From assembly GCF_001544295.1 (NCBI RefSeq), contig NZ_BCQF01000017.1, forward strand, positions 1-62,728: a stretch of DNA of 62,728 nucleotides, given 5' to 3'. Position numbers and translations under genes: made by a program. Below are positions 56,993 to 62,728 of this stretch, in pieces (within the stretch, counting starts at the first letter, position 1; the number at the start of each line of letters is the position of its first letter). Below the pieces are notes generated by a model. That model was not told the origin of the DNA and searched no databases. It saw nothing but the letters and a program-made list of their open reading frames with translations. This DNA comes from Enterococcus pseudoavium NBRC 100491 (lineage in GTDB: Bacteria > Bacillota > Bacilli > Lactobacillales > Enterococcaceae).

Positions 56993-57003
56993 TAGATCAA
57001 TAA

Positions 57004-57037
57004 GAGTGCGCATATTCGATATGTGTACTCTTTTTTT
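57004..57037 (+). terminator. Terminator of the parAB-ychF-DUF1129 region
   Basis: GAGTGCGCATAT and ATATGTGTACTC pair, with two G-T pairs, and seven Ts follow. It lies 12 bases after the DUF1129 stop. Confidence 0.85.
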
Positions 57038-58822
<1,785 letters not shown>

Positions 58823-58828
58823 TAACGA

Positions 58829-58857
58829 AAAGGCGGTCACAATTGACCGCCTTTATA
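58829..58857 (+). terminator. Terminator of guaB
   Basis: AGGCGGTCA and TGACCGCCT with a 4-base loop, followed by a T-rich tail, 8 bases after the guaB stop. Confidence 0.85.
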
Positions 58858-58860
58858 TTT

Positions 58861-58898
58861 AAACAGCGACCTCGAAAATTCGAGGTCGCTGTTTTTTG
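58861..58898. terminator. Bidirectional hairpin between guaB and serS
   Basis: AAACAGCGACCTCG and CGAGGTCGCTGTTT form a perfect 14-bp stem; the T-run is stronger on the plus strand. It serves the convergent serS and backs up the guaB terminator. Confidence 0.82.
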
Positions 58899-58899
58899 C

Positions 58900-60180
58900 T
58901 TAATTTTCTTTTTTGATGACCTTAACATTGCCCATGTAAGGTACTAAAACGTCAGGAATTGTTACTGAGCCATCTTCGTTTTGATAGTTTTCCAAAATGG
59001 CAGTGACTGTCCGACCAACGGCTAACCCAGATCCATTCAATGTATGAGTATACTGAACTTTTCCATCTTCATCACGATAACGGATCATTGCCCGGCGCGC
59101 TTGGAAATCCTCACAGTTTGAGCAAGAGCTAATTTCACGATAAGTATTTTGAGCGGGAACCCAAACTTCTAAATCATAAGTTTTAGCAGCTGAGAAGCCC
59201 ATATCCCCTGTACATAACGTAATTACACGATATGGTAAATCTAATTTTTGTAAAAGGATTTCAGCATTGTGCGTCATTTTCTCTAGTTCATCGTAAGAAG
59301 TTTCTTTGTCGCTGAATTTAACCATTTCTACTTTATGGAACTGATGTAAGCGAATCAGACCACGTGTATCACGACCAGCACTACCGGCTTCAGAACGGAA
59401 AGAAGGTGATAGGGCAGTAAAATAAATCGGTAAATCTTTCCCATCCAAGATCTCATCAGCATAGTAGTTGGTCAATGGAACTTCTGCTGTTGGAATCAGT
59501 GTTAAATCACGATCTTCAACTTGGAAGACATCTTCTTTGAACTTAGGAAATTGTCCAGTACCAAACATAGACTTGCTATTTACTAAGTAAGGCGTGATCA
59601 TTTCAGTATAGCCTTGTTCATAGACGTGCTCATCCAACATAAAGTTGTAAACCGCACGCTCTAAACGGGCACCTAATCCTTTATAGTAGACAAAACGGCT
59701 GCCGGCAACCTTTGCGCCGCGTTCAAAATCTAAGATATCAAGATTTTCAGCGACTTCCCAATGGGGTTTTGGTTCAAAAGCGAATTGACGTGGTGCACTC
59801 CAACGACGAACTTCAACGTTATCATCTTCATCTTCACCGATTGGTACAGATTCATGTGGTAAGTTTGGCAAAGTAGTAGCGATCTCCGTTAATTGAGCAT
59901 CAATTTCAGCTACTTGAATATCAAAATCTTTGATTTTAATTCCGACTTCTTTCATTTCAGCGATTTTATCTGCGGCATCATTTTTTTCGCGTTTCAACTT
60001 GGCAATTTCATTAGAAACATCATTTCGATATTTTTTTAATTCTTCGGTTTTTACTAATAGTTGACGACGTTGTTCATCAAGGTCTAAGAAACGTTTTAAG
60101 ACCTCTTCTTTTACCCCACGAGTTGCTAATTTCTCATTTACTTCAGCAAAGTTGTTACGAATCATTTTTACATCCAGCAT
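58900..60180 (-). CDS. serS: Seryl-tRNA synthetase
   Basis: A 426-residue class II synthetase. It has the N-terminal coiled-coil arm (about 30-100, [22 protein letters not shown] at the start), motif 2 [29 protein letters not shown] and motif 3 [20 protein letters not shown]. It charges tRNA-Ser and also makes Ser-tRNA-Sec where needed. The start is ATG 60180 behind GGGAGG; the frame upstream to 60324 is the T-box leader being read as codons. It is regulated by that T-box. Confidence 0.97.
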   Translation of the reverse strand: MLDVKMIRNNFAEVNEKLATRGVKEEVLKRFLDLDEQRRQLLVKTEELKKYRNDVSNEIAKLKREKNDAADKIAEMKEVGIKIKDFDIQVAEIDAQLTEIATTLPNLPHESVPIGEDEDDNVEVRRWSAPRQFAFEPKPHWEVAENLDILDFERGAKVAGSRFVYYKGLGARLERAVYNFMLDEHVYEQGYTEMITPYLVNSKSMFGTGQFPKFKEDVFQVEDRDLTLIPTAEVPLTNYYADEILDGKDLPIYFTALSPSFRSEAGSAGRDTRGLIRLHQFHKVEMVKFSDKETSYDELEKMTHNAEILLQKLDLPYRVITLCTGDMGFSAAKTYDLEVWVPAQNTYREISSCSNCEDFQARRAMIRYRDEDGKVQYTHTLNGSGLAVGRTVTAILENYQNEDGSVTIPDVLVPYMGNVKVIKKEN

Positions 60181-60199
60181 TATTTTTTCCTCCCTTAAA

Positions 60200-60435
60200 A
60201 TAAAAAAACACCGTCTCATCCCATAAATAGGGACGAAACGGTGTTGAATTTCGCGGTACCACCCAAATTCAGCCTTGGCTGCACTTGATTGACGGATATC
60301 GACGTCACCCGGTTTCTCTTTCAAGAAACGCAGACTGTGAAACTGGAATTCCCTAAGTTGTTTTGTTGATTTCCACCAGCCATCAACTCTCTAAAAAAAC
60401 AAACCTACGTACTTGGTTTCCTGCATATCTTATTG
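60200..60435 (-). promoter_or_regulatory. T-box riboswitch of serS
   Basis: The antiterminator core TGGTACCGCG lies at 60252-60261 on the minus strand. A terminator stem AACACCGT/ACGGTGTT with seven Ts ends at about 60203. The 5' part can form Stem I (AGTTGATGG...AAATCAAC), and a plausible specifier UCC (Ser) sits at 60347-60345 in GAATTCCAG. Uncharged tRNA-Ser would stabilise the antiterminator and turn serS on. T-box certain; specifier codon tentative. Confidence 0.93.
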
Positions 60436-60440
60436 AGACC

Positions 60441-60469
60441 AGTATAAGCAATCAAATATTTAAAGTCAA
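60441..60469 (-). promoter_or_regulatory. Promoter of the serS T-box transcript
   Basis: TTGACT (60469-60464) and TATACT (60446-60441) on the minus strand with a 17-base spacer. The -35 box abuts the stop of the histidine kinase gene, so the promoter partly overlaps its last codons. Confidence 0.85.
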
Positions 60470-61647
60470 TGATTATCCGAAATCGTTTTTACTTGGTTTT
60501 TAATAAGGGGAAGATGAATGATAAAAGACGTCCAGTCATCGTTTGATTGAGCGTAAATATAACCGCCATGTAGATTGACGATATTCTGTGCAATGGCTAA
60601 TCCTAAACCTGTTCCGCTGATTTCTTGTGAGCGAGAGCCGTCAACTCGATAAAAGCGGTCAAACAATTGATCTAGAGCTTCTCGTGGAATAGAAGTGCCG
60701 TTGTTCTTAACGGTAACCACAGCTTCGTTCTTCGATTTTTCAATCTCAATCACAATTTTAGTGGCCTCGGCCCCATATTTTAAGGCATTGGTAATAAGAT
60801 TATTGAAAACTCGCACTAGTTTTTCGGTATCACCGTCCATGATCAATTGACTTTCTTTCGAGTCGACCTGAATTTGAATATTTTTCTTTTTCGCTTCTAA
60901 TTCAAAATCAGCAGCCAATTGTTCTAAGAGCTGGACCATGTCAAACGAAACATTATTGACGGGCACAGAAGGTTGGCGAACCTTGGAGTATTCAAATAAA
61001 TCTTCGACTAAAGATTTCATCTGTTTGGCTTTTTTGTAGGCGATACTAGTATATTTAAGAATCTCATCAGTATTTTGATATTGTCCATCTTCAATCAAAC
61101 CAAGATAGCCAATAATCGAAGTTAGCGGCGTACGAATATCATGACTAACATTGGTAATTAACTCATCTTTTGATTTTTCAATCGCGCGTTCATCCTCAAT
61201 TGCAGCCACTGTACTATCAACTAAGCCGTTGATGCTATCGACAACTTTACTGAGGTCCCCACGTAATTCAAAGGGGATCCGGTAGTCATAATTACCATTA
61301 GCGATGTAATGAAGTTCGTTGATAATATGGCGCAGCTGCATTTGTCGATAGCGGCGGATCAATCGCCAAAAAACAACTAAAATATCAATAATAAAGAAAA
61401 GTGGTATAACAAAATTACGTCCACTCCAAAAAATATCACTATTGAGACTGTTAGCAAAAATATTTTTTGAACGATAAATTGCATCCGATAGATCCGGTGA
61501 ATTATTCAGCATTTGTGTGAAAAGAACCAAAATCGCGACATTCAATAGAAGTAACAAGATGACGGTAATGATTCCCTCTGCGATTAGTTCGCTGATCTCC
61601 TTAGAAGTAAGGGTGATTCTTTTTTTCTTATCTACTTTATTTTGCAT
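60466..61647 (-). CDS. Sensor histidine kinase (VanS-like)
   Basis: A 393-residue membrane kinase with TM1 at about 25-45, a short extracellular loop of some 30 residues, TM2 at 78-96 and a HAMP linker. The DHp domain has the phospho-acceptor His169 in NVSHDIRTPLTSIIGYL. The ATPase domain has NNLITNALKYG (N box) and GTGLGLAIAQNIV (G box). The H-box resembles the VanS group, but no van genes are present. It overlaps its response regulator gene by about 11 bases. Signal unknown; the small sensor loop suggests membrane or envelope sensing. Confidence 0.9.
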   Translation of the reverse strand: MQNKVDKKKRITLTSKEISELIAEGIITVILLLLLNVAILVLFTQMLNNSPDLSDAIYRSKNIFANSLNSDIFWSGRNFVIPLFFIIDILVVFWRLIRRYRQMQLRHIINELHYIANGNYDYRIPFELRGDLSKVVDSINGLVDSTVAAIEDERAIEKSKDELITNVSHDIRTPLTSIIGYLGLIEDGQYQNTDEILKYTSIAYKKAKQMKSLVEDLFEYSKVRQPSVPVNNVSFDMVQLLEQLAADFELEAKKKNIQIQVDSKESQLIMDGDTEKLVRVFNNLITNALKYGAEATKIVIEIEKSKNEAVVTVKNNGTSIPREALDQLFDRFYRVDGSRSQEISGTGLGLAIAQNIVNLHGGYIYAQSNDDWTSFIIHLPLIKNQVKTISDNH

Positions 61648-62326
61648 CAATCTTATAACCCACGCCCCAAACGGTTTGGATCACTTTTTCACCATCAGTG
61701 GCTTCTTCGATTTTATCACGCAGATGGCTAACGTGAACCATGACTGTTTTGGCTGAAACAATGCTCTCTTGTTTCCACACTCGTTCAAAAATTTCATCTG
61801 CACTGAAAACACGATTTGGATGGCTGGCTAGTAAATACAAAATTCCAAATTCCAAAGCTGTTAATTGAATTTCCTTTCCATCAACCGTTTTTACTTCGTG
61901 GGAATCCTTATTGATGATCAAGGATTGGATTTCAAGAATATCTGGCTGATCTTCAGCTACGTGCATTTTCGTCCGACGTAACAAAGATTTTACCCGTGCC
62001 ATAACTTCTAAAGGGTTGAAAGGTTTGGTTACATAATCATCAGCTCCAGCAACCAAGCCTTTAATTTTATCCATATCGGTTGTTTTAGCGGTCAGCATAA
62101 TGATTGGAATTTGTGATTCTTTTCTGAGTTCTTTTACAACTTGCATGCCATCCATTACGGGCATCATTATATCTAATAGTAGTAAAGCAATATCATTTGT
62201 AGTTCGAAGCTTACTTAGCGCCTCTTTGCCATCGTAGGCTTTTACCACTTCATAACCTTCATTATGCAAATAAATACTAAGTAGTTCGACGATTTCTTTA
62301 TCATCATCTGCAACTAATACTTTCAT
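61637..62326 (-). CDS. OmpR/PhoB-family response regulator (VanR-like)
   Basis: A 229-residue response regulator. The receiver has phospho-Asp52 in LLLLDIMMPVMDG, acidic residues at DDD (7-9), and Lys101 in YVTKPFNPLE. The C-terminal winged-helix DNA-binding domain is about 130-229 (LTALEFGILYLLASHPNRVFSADEIFERVW and the end VWGVGYKID). It is paired with the downstream kinase. GGAGGA precedes the ATG. VanR-like by sequence, but not linked to glycopeptide resistance genes here. Confidence 0.93.
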   Translation of the reverse strand: MKVLVADDDKEIVELLSIYLHNEGYEVVKAYDGKEALSKLRTTNDIALLLLDIMMPVMDGMQVVKELRKESQIPIIMLTAKTTDMDKIKGLVAGADDYVTKPFNPLEVMARVKSLLRRTKMHVAEDQPDILEIQSLIINKDSHEVKTVDGKEIQLTALEFGILYLLASHPNRVFSADEIFERVWKQESIVSAKTVMVHVSHLRDKIEEATDGEKVIQTVWGVGYKIDAK

Positions 62327-62528
62327 TAGTAGTTCCTCCGTCCATATAAAAATTATTCCATACCTATTTTACCAAAGAAATCACGGGAAGGCGAAAGTCA
62401 GCATCAGGGTTAAGGAAAAATCAAAAATAAAATAGCGAAAATTAATTTATTGATAAGATAAAAAAGCCCTCTCAAAAAACAAAAAAACGAACGAAATACC
62501 TGGATTTATTTTTATTCATCGTGTTTAA

Positions 62529-62555
62529 AAAAAGTGAATAAAATCTTCACTTTTT
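62529..62555. other. 10-bp hairpin just upstream of tandem promoters
   Basis: AAAAAGTGAA and TTCACTTTTT around a 7-base centre, ending two bases before the first -35 box. It could terminate an upstream transcript or bind a regulator. The rest of 62327-62528 is AT-rich with no gene. Confidence 0.4.
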
Positions 62556-62557
62556 CG

Positions 62558-62586
62558 TTGACCAAATCCTTTAAAACTGCTATATT
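62558..62586 (+). promoter_or_regulatory. Strong promoter P1 at the right edge
   Basis: TTGACC and TATATT with a 17-base spacer, preceded by A/T-rich DNA. A second promoter follows exactly 80 bases downstream. Confidence 0.7.
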
Positions 62587-62637
62587 ATTTTATGTTCTGA
62601 GACAGAAAAAAATCTTTCGGAACACCTAAAAATGTTG

Positions 62638-62666
62638 TTGACAGATAACGAGATTTCAGTTATTCT
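62638..62666 (+). promoter_or_regulatory. Strong promoter P2 at the right edge
   Basis: Consensus TTGACA (62638-62643) and TATTCT (62661-62666) with a 17-base spacer. No coding start follows before the window ends at 62728. Tandem promoters with this geometry often precede rRNA operons, so one may lie just outside. Confidence 0.7.
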
Positions 62667-62728
62667 ATCAAAGTCGCATCAAACGATGACGACAACTTCT
62701 AATAAGAACTTCAAAAAAGTTTTAAAAA

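Noticed and set aside
60466-62326. Glycopeptide resistance locus suggested by the VanSR-like pair
   Set aside because: No vanH, ligase or vanX genes are near; VanRS-like two-component systems are widespread as chromosomal envelope sensors.

Overview
The window looks like the replication-origin region of a low-GC Gram-positive coccus, most likely an Enterococcus or close relative. The evidence is the gene order rpmH-dnaA-dnaN-yaaA-recF-gyrB-gyrA with rnpA-yidC-khpB-mnmE-mnmG on the other arm, the enterococcal-type protein sequences, two perfect parS sites, a T-box in front of serS, catabolite-repression (cre)-like boxes and many PTS genes. The genus is inferred from gene content; no database was searched.

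Layout. 1-14.4 kb is an accessory carbon-source arm, all on the minus strand. It holds a three-gene methylthioribose/5-deoxyribose salvage set (kinase, isomerase, class II aldolase), a complete sorbitol (glucitol) PTS operon (srlD-gutR-gutM-srlA-srlE-srlB), and a galactitol-type PTS operon with its PRD-type regulator and a polyol-phosphate dehydrogenase. 14.4-22.6 kb is mixed: a HAD phosphatase with an unknown partner, a TMEM175-like K+ channel, a tiny membrane protein, a ZIP metal transporter, pyruvate oxidase, an orphan mannose-type EIIA, an ABC-F ATPase and a DegV protein. 22.6-29.5 kb is core: purA, dnaB, rplI, gdpP and the rpsF-ssb-rpsR operon. 29.6-38.4 kb is the gyrA/gyrB/recF/yaaA and dnaN/dnaA block. 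oriC signals lie on both sides of dnaA: DnaA boxes at about 38.4-38.9 kb, and DnaA boxes plus an AT-rich DnaA-trio element between dnaA and dnaN. Transcription switches to the plus strand at rpmH, as expected for a bidirectional origin.

39-44.8 kb carries rnpA, yidC, khpB, mnmE and mnmG. At 44.8-52.4 kb a block of five minus-strand genes and one divergent LysR regulator separates mnmG from rsmG. The five genes are a type I dehydroquinase, two MFS transporters, a YdiB/AroE-type dehydrogenase and an FeS-flavin ene-reductase. I read this as a quinate/shikimate utilisation cluster, and it is the most interesting accessory system in the window. 52.5-58.8 kb returns to core genes: rsmG, parA, parB, a DUF951 protein, ychF, a DUF1129 membrane protein and guaB. 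The window ends with serS under a T-box, a VanSR-like two-component system on the minus strand, and strong tandem plus-strand promoters at the right edge that may drive an rRNA operon outside the window.

For several genes I prefer a start codon downstream of the longest reading frame because a good Shine-Dalgarno sequence fixes it; this is stated in each case. No tRNA, rRNA, CRISPR array, insertion sequence or prophage was seen.
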